Shown: positions 13,057 to 24,869 of the stretch, piece after piece | Numbering within the stretch: the stretch's first letter is position 1 | Layout: every line of letters begins with the position of its first letter | Source: Glycine soja | Taxonomy: Eukaryota > Streptophyta > Magnoliopsida > Fabales > Fabaceae | Direction: 5' to 3' | Assembly (NCBI RefSeq): GCF_004193775.1 | Contig: NC_041012.1 | Location: forward strand, 10,809,223 to 10,873,222 | DNA length: 64,000 nt | Made by a program: the position numbers and the translations under genes | The notes under the pieces: generated by a model | Told to the model about the DNA's origin: nothing | What the model saw: the letters and a program-made list of their open reading frames with translations, nothing else | Database searches by the model: none

Positions 13057-16000
13057 TCAGTTCAATTGCATTGCCTCTGCATGATACTTCTCCAAATCCG
13101 CATCAAGATCATCAGCAGATACCTTTTCACCGCGACCTGCTCCGCCACGACCTCTTCCCCGTCCCCGATCCCTTCGAACGCCCTGCCCTCTTCCTCCTGG
13201 CCTTCTTAATGCCCCACCTCTTCCTTGTCCACTGAGCCAGATCAACAACACACAGTCATCTTTAATGCACAAAAAGACAGCCAACTAAACCATCACAACC
13301 AAATAAATATTTCTGATAAAACAATAAACGCCATCTCACGACATAGTTATTGATTCAAATTAAAATGCCAAACAAAAAATCCAAAAGTGAAAATAGAACA
13401 AACATCTTGCATAGGAAAAAAGAAATGCAGCCTTCTTGCATCCATAAAGAATCATAGTGATTAAAATTAACACTAGCATAGCAATTCACTCATTCGGGGT
13501 CACTTTTACAAAAGTAAAATGAAAGGACATACAGTTATCTCAACAGCGAGCATATGGTAGGGCATCAATCAGTTAAGATACCTCCAATATGTAAAAGGAT
13601 CAATAAGTAATTGACTCAAAATTCAAAGTATCCAAAAGCTTTCAGCAATTTTAAAGAATGAAAATTGCTAGCAACAGGGACACTAGTAACAGTCATAAAC
13701 TAATTGCAAACACCATAAAGCAAGACTTGTAAGTTTTCTAGCGAGAGTTAAAATGAATTCAATTTCAAATCATAGAGCAATATATATGCATCCAAAATCA
13801 CCAGTCAAATCTAGGGGGGGAAAATCTAAACCATAGAATGTAACAAAGGTTCACAACTCCAAAAACCAAATTAAATAAGAACAGATGATCAAAGAACAGA
13901 GCCAATAAGCAAGTGCATACCTTCGAGGAACTCCATCAAAATTTCCAATAGCCCCGTTACGAGCAGGAGCCACACCAGGTGTGGAAATGTTGGTTCCCAC
14001 AATCTCAATCTTCATTGGTTTCCCATCCAACTGAACATTGTTGTATCTCTTTACAGCAGCTACAGCATCAGCTCGTCGTGAAAATACTACTTCTGCTGTA
14101 CCCTATGAAAAAAAGTTTTTCTGAACTACTGCAGGACAGAACAAATTGACCAGAAAGAACAGATTATGCCAACAGGATAAGATACCTTTGATCTGCCACT
14201 CCTGTCATAATGAACCGCATGCCGTTTCAGGTCACCAACTTCAGCAAACAATTCCTGCATAGTAAGAAAATTGGATATCAAACTTTGACCGTAAAACTAT
14301 AAGTATAACACATTTTTTCTTATTTTGGAATAATATATTATTGCAATTAAACATTTGCTTTCTTTCTCAATAAAACACTGAACCAGGAAAATTAGATTTT
14401 GGGGTAGAATATAGGCAGACCAAGGTAGCCAAAGGCACCAAAAGGCACACCTAAGGGACTGTTAGTTAGTATTGCAAGGACAGGGAAGGGAGGACATTTT
14501 TTTTTATTTTTAAACTTAAGAGAGTTATATAACTAAATAAAAGATTAGGACTTCAAATTTATATTAATCTATCATTTTGAAAAATTATCAAACAAGAGAA
14601 TATTTATTAGAAATAAAATATTTTTCCTAATTGAGATGTTTGGAAACAAATGTTTGTTTTGGAAAAATAAACTGAAGCTCTCTAGGAAATTGGCAAATAA
14701 GCAATTATTTTTTAAAAAAATAAGTTGAACAAAACAAATGGTAGATATGTGCTTAATTAAATTGTTTACTCGAACACATCAAAGAACATAATTATTGACT
14801 TCTTTTCCAAACTGAGTAACAATTGTTGTGTCTTCATGAAGCCCCGAGCAAAGGAAAAGTAATAAGAAGCATAAAGAGCAACCATTTTGAAGATGCAGGC
14901 TAAGGTGGGAGAGTGGATTAGGTTTTCCACCATGAGAAAGTTATTGAACACTGTTCGATATATCAGGATTTTTTCTTTTTATTCTTTTAGCTTATTCTCT
15001 TTCCAGCCTAATTTCAGAGGCTGCTGGGGTAAAGAGAAAGGTTGTATAGTTGGAGCTGCGGTGCTGCAATTTGCAGCAGTCACTGTGTCATTGATCGTAA
15101 CAAGAGTGGAAGAGATGCAGCCAGAGGGTGGTCTCCTGTGGTGCTCGGAACGTATGCAAGAGGGAATGTTTGTAGAGGCACTGCAGCAACAATCTGGCCA
15201 GAGAGGAGCATAGGGAAAAAGGAAGGAGGAAAGAAGGAAATAGGAAAAAACAACGGGTGGCACCGCTGCCAAAAATCGCTCCCAATGGCGGACGGCAAAT
15301 CGCTGCAGTGAAAGAGGAGAGTTGATCCTTATATTCTTGCAAATTTTACTGGTCTCCGTTTCATTCTATCTTTTCTTGATTGATTATTCTCCATACGTTG
15401 GTCCTGATATTCACTGGTTATGGAAACATGGTTGCTTGCGAGCGGCTTGGAGTGAAGGGGGCACACCTGACCAAATTGTGCCTCACTCAAGCACTTTTAT
15501 GGTTCTGTTTTTTATTTCATCTCTGTTTGTTACCGTGATGTACAAATGAAAATAATGTTGCTGGTTTGAGATTGTCTATCCTGTGTTGTGCCTGTGTGAA
15601 AATAGGGGGAACAAGATGGAGGAAGAAGTAGTTGACGGGGGAGCATCACGGCAGCATGATGATGAGAAGCAGGACAAAAATCGGGAAAGAGAGGGGTAGA
15701 ACAGGAGAAAGAAAAAAATGGAAAAGGAAAAAATCCTGGTCAATGATTTAAAATTAATACATCTAGCGGTGTTAAATAACTTTCCCGTGGTGGGAGTCCT
15801 AATCCCCTCTCCCACCGTAGCCTGCGTCCCAGTTTGAAATTGATACGGGAACAACACTAAACGTGTGTTTGTTTTCATTTGAAAACGCTAATATGGTGAG
15901 CTACAAGGAGTAGCTTCTGAAAGACACAGTGAAAATCTGCAGAACCAAACATACACTAAATCACAAAGACATTAGCACAAACATACACTTCACTGTTCAC

Positions 16001-16670
16001 ATAACAGTAAACCGTACGCATCCCTCACCTAATTTGTTCAAGTACCTTCTTCCTTTATAAATTTTTTTTTTAAAGGGGCCTCTCCCAAACTTCGCAAACA
16101 CTAGCAACAAACAACACAGAACAAGGATTCCTTACAAACTCCCAAATATCACGGCCATGTCTCACTAAAATTCAACGCGAAAATTCAAGGTCATGCCAAA
16201 TAAAAAATATAGGCAAAGTACAAGAAAAACAAAGAGATAATCATTACCTTAATATCGTCACTGGAAACACCATAATCCAAGTTTGAAATGTAAAGCTTAG
16301 TCCCAGTTTCTATGGAAGCCGCACGACCACCTTGAGCAGGGTACCCCGCCGCAGCCACTTGCTGATCTGCATATAAATCGTGCTGCCACGTCGCCTCCGG
16401 CGCCTAAAACCGATAATTAACCAAATCCAACGCAAAATTAGGGTTTCAAATCGAATACCGAACGCAGCGAAATTAAAAACTAAAATAATCGAAGAAAGTA
16501 AAAGGTACCTTAGCGGTGGCATAAGGAGCGGCGCGGTTGGCGGCACGGTTGGGGAACCGGCGAGAAGGTCCGGAACCGGAGGGTCGGATCCGGCCACGGG
16601 AACTTCCGGATCCAGATTTTTTGTTGTTCTTGATTATGTCGTCGAGCGACATATCCATAGCTGCAGACAT
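13057..16670 (-). CDS. ALY: ALY/REF mRNA export adaptor (THO complex subunit 4-like), 5 exons
   Basis: Couples spliced mRNA to the export machinery by binding RNA and the helicase UAP56 within the nuclear TREX complex. Exons read on the minus strand: 16670-16509, 16403-16248, 14254-14186, 14102-13921, 13231-13057, joining to 247 codons plus TGA, a usual length for the family. The N-terminus MSAAMDMSLDDIIK contains the short UAP56-binding motif. An RG/RS-rich linker follows. The RRM runs from about residue 90 to 165, with RNP2 LYISNL (91-96) and RNP1 at SKGTAEVVF (128-136). A GRGRGRGG-rich RGG region follows, then the conserved C-terminal helix (DLDADLEKYHAEAM), a second UAP56 contact. The ATG at 16670 is chosen because no in-frame ATG lies upstream (only a GTG). 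Intron 2 is 1,993 bases and has been enlarged by a transposon. Confidence 0.95.
14892..15829. mobile_element. Non-autonomous Mutator-like element in ALY intron 2
   Basis: Terminal inverted repeats of about 75 bases: the left end begins gatgcaggctaaggtggga, and the right end reads, in complement, gacgcaggctacggtggga. They continue with 'ggattagg', 'ccacca' and 'gaaagttatt' in both arms. The flanks give cattttgaa (14883-14891) against cagtttgaa (15830-15838), an 8-of-9 direct repeat that fits the 9-bp target duplication of MULEs. The interior is richer in GC than the intron around it and has open frames of about 75-108 codons with no family I recognise. It encodes no transposase. The right edge is uncertain by 1-2 bases. 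Confidence 0.75.
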
Positions 16671-16686
16671 GTTTGCAGATTCAAAA

Positions 16687-16747
16687 TTAGGGTTTCGCGC
16701 AACCACGAAAGGATCTGATGAGATTGAAAGGGGAAGCTTAGGGTTTC
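16687..16747 (-). promoter_or_regulatory. Two telo-box motifs upstream of ALY
   Basis: Read on the minus strand, two 'AAACCCTAA'-type motifs lie at about 16738-16747 and 16687-16696, within 80 bases of the start codon at 16670. They mark the probable 5' UTR/promoter. Such pairs are common in plant genes expressed in growing tissue. Confidence 0.5.
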
Positions 16748-16799
16748 GTCGAGAGAGTGAGGGATGGGAGAAGGGTGGGTGGAGGTATGATAATTAAAT

Positions 16800-17560
16800 A
16801 TGCAGTGTTTAGAGTTTGAGGTATTGAGATTGGGTCTTTAGAATTTTTAAACTTTCTCTCCATCTGATCTTGAGGCAGATAAGGTAAAGGTAATATCAAA
16901 CTAACCAGATAAGGTCATTTTTCCTTATTTACACTATTTCTTTCTAAATAATTATCCATATATATTAGTTTTTAATTTAATTCTTTAACTATATTATCCT
17001 TTAAGAAGTCATGTTTTCAGATCCGACTTTTCATTTTTGTTTTTTTAATGTTATTTTATTATATTCAAAAATGTTATAATTAAATTAAATGAAAATAATT
17101 AATAGTCTTAAAATAAATAAAAAAAAAGGGATTAAAAAATAGATTCATTAAAAATACACTGGGTATATAATTACCACAACTCAGTTATATTAAATGAAAA
17201 AAATTAAAACACTCAGATAACAAAAAATACTATCAATTAGATAAACAAATATAATAGAACATAATAAAACGAAAATAACAGAACGTACTAGTAACAACAA
17301 TTGAAACACAAAAATGATGAAACTAATCATAGTTTGAAAGATGTTGTGTAGCAAATATGTCTTTTTTCATTTAAAACATTCTAGCGAGTTGTTCATCATG
17401 CGCAACATCTACATCAGATATTGCAACATGTTGATCGATTATTGGAGCTGGTTGGGTTGCTAGTTTGCTAAAAATAACTAAAATTTTTATTAAACAAAAA
17501 TGTTTTCAGTAGTTGAATTATGCTAACATCTTTAACATGTCTTCATCATTTTTTCAATTC
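16800..17560. other. Intergenic, AT-rich, no gene seen
   Basis: Very AT-rich DNA between the ALY promoter and the transposon-derived block. From about 17300 it probably already belongs to the downstream part of the element that follows, since 17460-17570 is similar to 48720-48850. Confidence 0.5.
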
Positions 17561-17572
17561 TGTTATTTTATA

Positions 17573-18247
17573 TTAAATTAATTTTTCTAAATATTTTGTA
17601 TGACCTGACTGTCGAAAGAACAATTGTCTGACCACATGTAACTCGTGAATTTCATAAGAGAGAACCCTTAGATGTGCAACTTGCTTGATGATATCTTTGA
17701 GTGTTTTGATGTTGCATCCCGAAGGAATTTTAAATCTTATTAGGTTTGTTCCGGTGAAAGAGTAACCTAAAAAATCGTCTTGTTGTGGTATCTTCCACTT
17801 GCCGTTGTAATACAACATTGTATCATCATAAGTATGAGTGATGGTGAATCGAAGTAGGTTAAGTATACCATCAAATGTTCTATTGATGGTACATACTAAT
17901 TCTATAGGACCAGCAAACAGGTATTGTTCATTGCACATTGACATTGTGCAAACATCATCATCAATTTTCAATTGCAGAGAATGAAAAAAAGATTGTTGAC
18001 ATGTATCTATGGATGACTATCGGTAATAGATTTCATACACAAATTGGTCATTGGTTAGCCAAAAGGTGTTGTGCATTCTATTCTTTAGTGTCTCAAAAGA
18101 ACACTCACTAGGAACTCGCATTGGTATTGGAGTAGGACATTGAAAATAAACATCAATTTGGTTGTGTTTGATTGATCCATCTGAAAAAATGAATGCTCAT
18201 TTCGAGTTAGCAATGATTTGAGTGTTTGTTTCTTTCAATAATGTCAT
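17573..18247 (-). pseudogene. MULE-associated N-terminal-type domain gene, broken (copy 1)
   Basis: Read on the minus strand from an ATG at 18247, one frame runs to a stop at 17573 with two internal stop codons: one after about 16 codons (IANSK then TGA) and one after YEIYYR (TAG). From codon 94 it is open for 132 codons. It reads as two related segments. One carries RVPSECSFETLKNRMHNTF, the other MLYYNGKWKIPQQDDFLGYSF and FKIPSGCNIKTLKDIIKQV. This fits a repeated ubiquitin/PB1-like fold found at the N-terminus of legume MULE-encoded proteins; that link is from memory of the family. A close relative, also broken, is at 48830-49513. A TATA-like 'ctataaata' lies about 80 bases upstream on the minus strand. 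Confidence 0.6.
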
Positions 18248-18981
18248 AATATTGAGATTGAATTTCGTTTGTGAAGGTATGTTGTGTGGAAGTGTGTGGT
18301 TATATTAAGGGTATTTGGTATTATTTATAGTTGTTTGAATATTTGCCCCATTAATATGTATTGGATTCTCATAAGGTTAGAATTGTCTTTTTGATAGAGG
18401 TTTGTCTCTAATCCAATGTTGATTGAGACATGTCATTATTCCAATTTCACTTTTATCAATATAGTGCATAGTATTATCAATTTTTACTGTGATTTTATCC
18501 TGCTACCTAGTGTACTAATGCATTATTATTTTCAGACTTTAAATTTAAATTTTGATTTATCAATTCAATGTTAGTTTTTTCAATGAAACATCTATTATTT
18601 TTTTCAAAGACTTGGGTAAATTATAAAGTGTTGTCAATTTTGAATGTTATTTTACTTTGTTACATGGTGCACCAGACATCCAGTATTACTTTCAAACTTT
18701 AAATTTAAATTGTGAATTGTCAATTTTCTGTAAATAATAAACTTGATTAATTTGCACAGACTTATTAATTTCAAGTGTTTGCGTTTTAGGGAGTTGTATA
18801 AACTGAAACAAATGATTTTTTTCATTGCGTAAAGTAAGTGTTACAAACAACAATGAAACGAAATAGGCAATGCAAACTCATAATGACATAATGTTAAAGC
18901 ACTGAATATCCACATAACACACCAAGGGAAAATCTCAAAGTAGAAAAAACTAACACGCGGATCATCCCCAGATTACCAATC

Positions 18982-19485
18982 TCATTTGATTCTTGGTTCG
19001 TGGGAATTAGACATGTTACATCCTTTCGGCCCAAAAAAGGAGTCATTATCACTACCATGGTCTTTGACCCAGCAATCTACACTGCACTCGTATTCATCTA
19101 TTGGGTTTTCAAGATTGGGGTTTGAATCATGTTGGTTGTTTGGTGGGTTATTGTTGTTACAAATTGTGGCAAATAACTCCACAAATGGTAGTGTTGGGTT
19201 ATTGTAAAAAATGTTGAACATTTGTCCAACATCATGATCATGTCCCAGAATAAAACATGTGTACATATGTGATTGTCCTGGCTCAAATATGGGGCATCGA
19301 AAGTGGAGATGTTGGTGTGGTTCAATGTTTATTTTTTGTTGAAAAAGTTCAACCAATTGTGTAAGGGTTATGAACTTGTTGACCATGAAAGTTTTTGCAT
19401 TGTTACTAATGAAAGTGGTGCCTTCATTAATGTTGCAGATTTGGTTGTTGCAATAAACACAAACGTATGTAGTTGGGTGAGACAT
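18982..19485 (-). CDS. Intact ORF of MULE-associated type, 167 codons
   Basis: Starts MSHPTTYVCVYCNNQIC and ends HEPRIK. I use the ATG at 19485, not the longer open frame beginning at 19680, because the first 65 codons cover direct-repeat DNA and the MSHP start resembles known legume transposon-linked proteins. Visible features: a CVYC pair, a CPIFEPGQSHMYTCFILGHDHDVGQMFNIF segment (described here by its ends, about residues 64-95), an Asn-rich linker, and an acidic tail with CSVDCWVKDHGSDNDS. It sits between the broken copy-1 gene and a tandem array, in the same orientation. It is probably the N-terminal module of a MULE protein whose transposase is gone. Whether it is expressed cannot be judged. 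Confidence 0.45.
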   Translation of the reverse strand: MSHPTTYVCVYCNNQICNINEGTTFISNNAKTFMVNKFITLTQLVELFQQKINIEPHQHLHFRCPIFEPGQSHMYTCFILGHDHDVGQMFNIFYNNPTLPFVELFATICNNNNPPNNQHDSNPNLENPIDEYECSVDCWVKDHGSDNDSFFGPKGCNMSNSHEPRIK

Positions 19486-19554
19486 AATGGTAGGGGTTAA
19501 GATGAATATTTGAAAGTTATTCGAATGTCTTTGGCTAGTAATGGTATTTATAGA

Positions 19555-19795
19555 ATTTGTCAGTTGCGTGCAAGTGTTCACTGTGCAGTCACATGCAATG
19601 GTAAATGGCCTCGAGATGCGATAAAGGTTAGTGCGGTAAGCAGAAATAATAAAAAAAAACAACTTTAATCGTTTGCACATGTTTTTGTATGTTGCGTGTA
19701 AGTGTTTACTGTGCGGTCACATGCACTGGCAATTGGCATGCAAGCCTGACTAGCACAAGGCCTCAAGATGGGATAAGGATCAATATGGTAACAAA
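19555..19795. repeat. Direct repeat pair, about 130 bp apart
   Basis: The stretch 'ttgcgtgcaagtgttcac' to 'gataaaggttagtgcggtaa' (19563-19637) recurs as 'ttgcgtgtaagtgtttac' to 'gataaggatcaatatggtaa' (19691-19790). The second copy contains an extra 'gcaagcctgactagcacaag' segment. This is a decayed tandem duplication just upstream of the 167-codon ORF. Confidence 0.55.
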
Positions 19796-19849
19796 AGATT
19801 TTTAAATTCAAAATTATTGGAATTGTTCATAAATTATAAATACGAGGTT

Positions 19850-20740
19850 TTAAGGGTCGAAAACATAATTGTTTGGATGTTTAGGTAATAATTTGATGTC
19901 CTTCGAGAAAATTATGAAATAAATTTGACACATATATTTTTAATGTATTGGAAATAAATTTGATAAATTGCATAACATGATCACTTAAATATAGTTTTAA
20001 GGGTCACAAATATTATTTTTTATTTTTTACTATTAATTTGAGGTCTTTCTTGATGAAAGTGTTATACGATATATTTTTTGACGTGAAAACTATGAAATAA
20101 ATTTACCACAGATATTTTTAATGTAATAGAGATCAATTTCATAAATTGCATAACATGGTCACTTAAACATATTTTTAAGGGTTGAAACATAGTTTTTTTT
20201 TATTTTATACTATTAATTTGAGGTTTTTCTTGATGAAACTATTACACGATATTTTTTTATTCTTTGACGTGGAAATTATGAAATAAATTTGTCACAGATA
20301 TCTTTAATGTATTAGAAATAAATTTTATATATGACATAACATGACCACTAAAACATATTTTTAAAGGTTGAAAACATAATTTGTTTTTATTTGTTACTAT
20401 TAATTTGAGGTTCTTCTTAATGAAACTATTACACGATATTTTTTTCATTCTTTGATGTGAAAACTATGAAATAATTTTGTCACAGATATTTTTAATGTAT
20501 TGGGGATAAATTTTATAAATTACATAACATGACCACTTAAACATATTTTTAAGGGTAAAAAACATGGTTTTTTTAATTATTTTTAACTATTAATTTGAGA
20601 TCTTTTTTTATGAAATTGTTACACGATATATATATTTTTGGATTCTTTGACTTGAAAATATGAAATAAATTTGTCACAAATATTTTTAATGTATAAATAA
20701 ATTTTATAAATTGCATTACATGGTCACTTAAACATGGCAC
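19850..20740. repeat. Tandem array, about 185-bp unit, 4-5 copies
   Basis: Each unit contains in order: 'ttttaagggt(t)gaaaacat', an AT-rich stretch, 'actattaatttgaggt', 'cttgatgaaa', 'ttacacgatat', 'ttctttgacgtg', 'aactatgaaataaattt', 'cacagatatttttaatgta', 'ataaattgcataacatg' and 'ccacttaaacat'. The 'taacatg..cacttaaa' marker starts near 19974, 20150, 20337, 20526 and 20716, giving steps of about 176-190 bases. Units differ by scattered substitutions and small indels, so the array is old. It is non-coding. Confidence 0.85.
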
Positions 20741-20938
20741 GACTACTTTAACGTAATTTTGAAAACTACACCAGAAGGATACTTAAACATAATTGATCTC
20801 ATCATCACAATATTTTATACTTTAATGACCAAGACAATGATCAGTCCCACACAGGGTGGTGGACGACGATTACCTCGCGAATTTCTTCTCTCTTGTATCA
20901 CTGGTTCTCCCTCATGATGATGATGTTGTTGTTCTGTC

Positions 20939-22490
20939 TCAAGATTTTGCTACAACTAAAGAACTGTGTCCTTGTTCTCCAAATGAATATGATGCATCAA
21001 ATTGTTGTAAAAAAGCTAAATTTGATGTCACATAATTTGGTGTAATTAAATCAACACCAAATAAATTGGTCATCCATTTAGGGTTAGTTGTCTTAACTGA
21101 CTCGCGAGTCTGACCAAAAGTTTGATGAACAAGTGATGGAGTACAGAACGTTGACTCAGGACATGGAACTGGGAAATGTATTTCTTTAACAGTTGTCCTT
21201 ACAACATGAGGGGTAATTGTTGTGCGAGGATCATTTAGTTGTTGTACAACAGACAAGAACAAAATAGTATTTTGCCTATATCATTACATATACTCTGGTG
21301 TATATGTCACTAGTTCTTCAACCCATTGTCCAGTTAAAACATCAATGTGTTTGTTTTTTTAGATATTAATCCACCCTGCATGATATTTCGTCCAAATCAC
21401 TGTAATGATTTCCTCGAATGTCAATTTGGTGAAGTCGATTAAGATTCAAGGGATCAATAGGGATGTCTTGATGTAGTCTAAATTGTAGCTTGACCCAGTT
21501 TGTTTGATTTCATTCCATGATGGGAAAACAAATAATTACAATACATGCATACCAAATGTCCTTGTCTCTGTATGCATGCCTTGGTAGGTGTTCTTTAAAT
21601 CCTTTATATGGGACCCAAGAAAACAGAAATATATGTTAATAATGTAACATTAGTAAATGTTAATATGTACATATTGATGATGTAGTTGATGATAGTAATA
21701 TACATGATGGCTCTCCATATGATCTATACCTGACCAATTCACCATGAAGTGTGCCCCTAAGTTCTAATCTACCTTCACTCCATCTAAAATGTAAATGAAA
21801 CAAAATCACTACTCATTATAATGTTATAATGCGCATCATTGAAATTAAAAATTGTGATTTCATTATTTGTAATAACCTTTTAGCGAGCGGATAAGTTGTT
21901 TCGGGTCGTGAGACTCTTGGTGCAATAAAAGACATGCAATACCAAGCTCACGACTGCAATAGTAAGGCACAACCACCCATAACTCTATAACCTCCAATAA
22001 TGTTGGACACAATTCTATGTATAGGTTTGCTAAACAAGCAGAACCTCAACTATATTTTTTATGTTGTAAGAATCACGTAATAGGTTCAAATACATTACAT
22101 GAACTTTATTTCCAGATTTATCAAGTATTAAAGCACCACCAATCATGTACATTATGTAAGCTCTACACATGTATTGTAGTTGGTGTATTGTTGGTTCTTT
22201 AGGTAATAATGCGCACAAGATGTTAAGCAACCATGTCAGCTTCAATGTGGTTTCCTTACATGCGTTATCTGAAAGGACTTCGCCTTGTAACTCATCGTAT
22301 AACTCATCTCAATGTAGGAAGTTAGGTCCTGTCACAGCACGACCATCAATCCTAATGCCTAGATGTAGTGCAACATCTTCAAGTGTGATGGTGCACTCAC
22401 CCCATGGCTGGTGAAAAGAGTGTATTTCAGGCCTCTATCGTTCAACCAATGTAGTGATTACTGTAGAATCAATTATGCACTGTTTGATTA
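20939..22490 (-). pseudogene. Plant mobile domain (PMD) pseudogene
   Basis: Minus-strand conceptual translation from about 22490 gives LVER(stop)RPE, then WGECTITLEDVALHLGIRI and DGRAVTG, the hallmark of the PMD found in MAIN-type proteins and in MULEs (often labelled 'phosphatase 7 long form homolog' in databases). It continues through LTWLLNILCALLP and RAYIMYMIGGALILDKSGN. Further on are RDKDIWYACIVIICFPIMEW and an Asn/His-rich continuation, and finally a 107-codon open stretch (20939-21262) that may be the C-terminal tail. Several in-frame stops and frame changes make it a pseudogene. It follows the tandem array and probably belongs to the same decayed transposon block as the 17.5-19.5 kb units. 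Confidence 0.75.
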
Positions 22491-23369
22491 GGACAATATC
22501 TTGAAACCCACTAGACAATAATAATGATATAATTTATGGTTATCGTTCAAGTATTGTATAGTAATACGAAGTGATTAAGTCATTATTTGTGGTACATGAA
22601 TGGTGAACATGTTGATGATGCAATAAAAGTATATGAGGCATCAATTTAAAGTTGGATATTGGTGTTGTTTAGTACAATAGAAGGTTTATTTTACTTCTAA
22701 TTGAGTTATAGTTGACTTTCTATATATGTGTTACCTTGAACCTAATGATAATGTCATTTCATTTTTGAATTCAGAATGAACCATTATATTCCTATTTGTT
22801 GATGAAGTACCATGTGCGGACAACAGTTATTGTTTGTGCTACATTAAAATCACTTATTTAATTTCTACTTGCAAAAATCTAATGTCTATGATCTTGAAAC
22901 TTCTATTTATCACTAATTATCTATTGTTTTATGTTCATTTCTTTCACTATATATTTAAAACAGAGTACTTATCTTTCAAGAAGAAAAAAACAGAGTACTT
23001 ATTTATTTTTCATGTTTAGTTGAATTATTTACTTTCTATTTTGGCGCAAGCTAGCATGGTCAAAATGGCGTGAAGTGGTTTATGGTGGACAAACTTACAA
23101 TATCCTGTAGATTTAACTTCTATTTACTTAAACAAACTTATTCCATTTCCTTAAATAGTTGTTCACTAATACAAGTTGAATTGATTCAAAATTATAAGTA
23201 CTACCGTAAGAAGCAGATACTTTTGTTAAGGAATAACCAACGAAGTTTTCTTGTCTCTTGACAAGTAGTTAAGGTTAATAGCTATTATTACTAGAACCAT
23301 CCAATTGTGCTTTGCACAGACAATCACAGTAAAAAGTAAAAAATAAGAAAAAGAGAGGGCTCTTGCACC

Positions 23370-23850
23370 ATAATGGTGTGATTTTTAAAAAAATTATGAA
23401 AATGAGTAAATTGTACTTTAAAATATAATTTATTATAAAAAATGGTGATTTAAAGTACGATTTTGTGTTTGAGAAAATTGTTACATTGAATCTGAAATCG
23501 TATATGCATATATCATTTCAGTTGTTTAATTTGTTTTTTATTATTAAAAGTTGAAATTGTATCTTAAAATATGATTTCAACATGTGTTTAATTATTTTAG
23601 AAATCATAATTTAACATACAATTTCATTAGAAAAAAACTAAAATTATATTTTAACATATGATTTCAATTCTTAGAGAAAAAAATATCTTAAATAAATAAA
23701 AAGCAAAATTGTGTTTTAATATACAATTTTTTATTGTGAAATCATATATTAAAGTATGATTTACCTATTTTTGTATTATTTTAAAAAATATACAAATTAC
23801 GGTAATGATTTAAAAATTCTACTCATTTTCGTGATTAACCCAAAAGACAG
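23370..23850. repeat. Inverted-repeat element with internal AAAATATGATTT motifs
   Basis: The left end 'ttatgaaaatgagtaaattg' (about 23393) is mirrored near 23815-23835 by 'tctactcattttcgtgatt' read in complement. Inside, variants of 'attttaaaatatgattt' occur repeatedly in both orientations. It looks like a MITE-type or foldback sequence; exact ends and target duplication are unresolved. Confidence 0.5.
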
Positions 23851-23874
23851 CAAGGTGAGAGACTGCATGTGAAG

Positions 23875-24790
23875 TAAAATAATAATAATAATAATAATTT
23901 ACATTCCATGAATGAAGGCCGGACATATTTGATATATATAGAAATTAGAGCAAAATACACTCATAAATCTGGAATTGTTTTAAATTGTATATAATACCAT
24001 TTTTTTTCTATTTCTACACTACTCCCCTTGAGCTCTTCCGGTTTTTAAATTTCTTGGCTCTTCTCGTCACATTATTTCAAATTTATATTGCACCTAAAAG
24101 TATGGAATCATATGAAATTTTTTTATCTATAAGAATTAAAGATAAATATCAATAAGTCTACGACAATTTATATATTTTATTCCATCAATCAACTATAAAA
24201 AAAATTATTACTTTTTTATATATATTTTCAAAACTTTACATAGGAAAACCGAAAATTTCAATTTAACTATTTATAAAATACACAACTAAAAGCACGTTAC
24301 ATACTTTTGAAATACATAACAACAAGAATGCAACATATAGCACAGATTTCTCATTAAAAAAAAATGGTATTTTAAATTAAAAAGTTTATGTGCTTCTTTC
24401 AGCAGTATCTTGACCATAGTGAGTGATTGAACCAACCTTGCGTTCAATTGAACTTAAATACTTCGAAAGTAGAATTCAGTTGAGCGTGCAAAGCAGGTTT
24501 CAGGTCATACAAACACAAACACAAAGTCATTAACATTTGCCTAAGTAAACGACAAGAGACACTGGCTCCTACGGCTACCATGACTTTCGCAAGGTTAATC
24601 ACACGCGTTTCTTTAATTTTTTTCTTCAGTAATAAAATAAATAAAAACTGGAAAAGAAAGAAGAAAAATTATTACTCAAGCAACATATGATAGGGATAAT
24701 ATACGTCTCTGTATTAGCAACTAATTCCATACAAAGAAGGATCAACAAATCCCATATTCTTCACTTACAAATTGCTTTCACCAAAAAGAA
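23875..24790. other. Intergenic and probable H2B-1 3' UTR
   Basis: AT-rich spacer with an (AAT)n run near 23880-23898. The last 130 bases (about 24720-24860) contain 'aaggatcaacaaatcc' and 'cttacaaatt', which recur downstream of H2B-2 and H2B-4. They are probably the shared H2B 3' UTR read on the minus strand. Confidence 0.5.
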
Positions 24791-24869
24791 AAAATAAACC
24801 AACACTTCAACATAAAACATATTCCTAACAGAGACACCTAGATCGAAGCGAAGGGGCATAATAGTCAGT

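Noticed and set aside
14887..15342. Overlapping frames of 84-108 codons on both strands in ALY intron 2
   Set aside because: They lie within the MULE interior; none has a convincing start context or family resemblance, so they are noted as possible captured sequence only.
13921..16706. Earlier start of ALY at 16706
   Set aside because: The codon there is GTG; the first in-frame ATG is at 16670, which matches the conserved MSAAMDMSLDD start.
19486..19680. Extended N-terminus (65 extra codons) of the 167-codon ORF
   Set aside because: The extension runs through non-coding direct repeats; the MSHPTT start is the better choice.
19850..20740. CRISPR-like array
   Set aside because: Units are about 185 bp, diverged and contiguous, without short conserved repeats and unique spacers; the genome is a plant.
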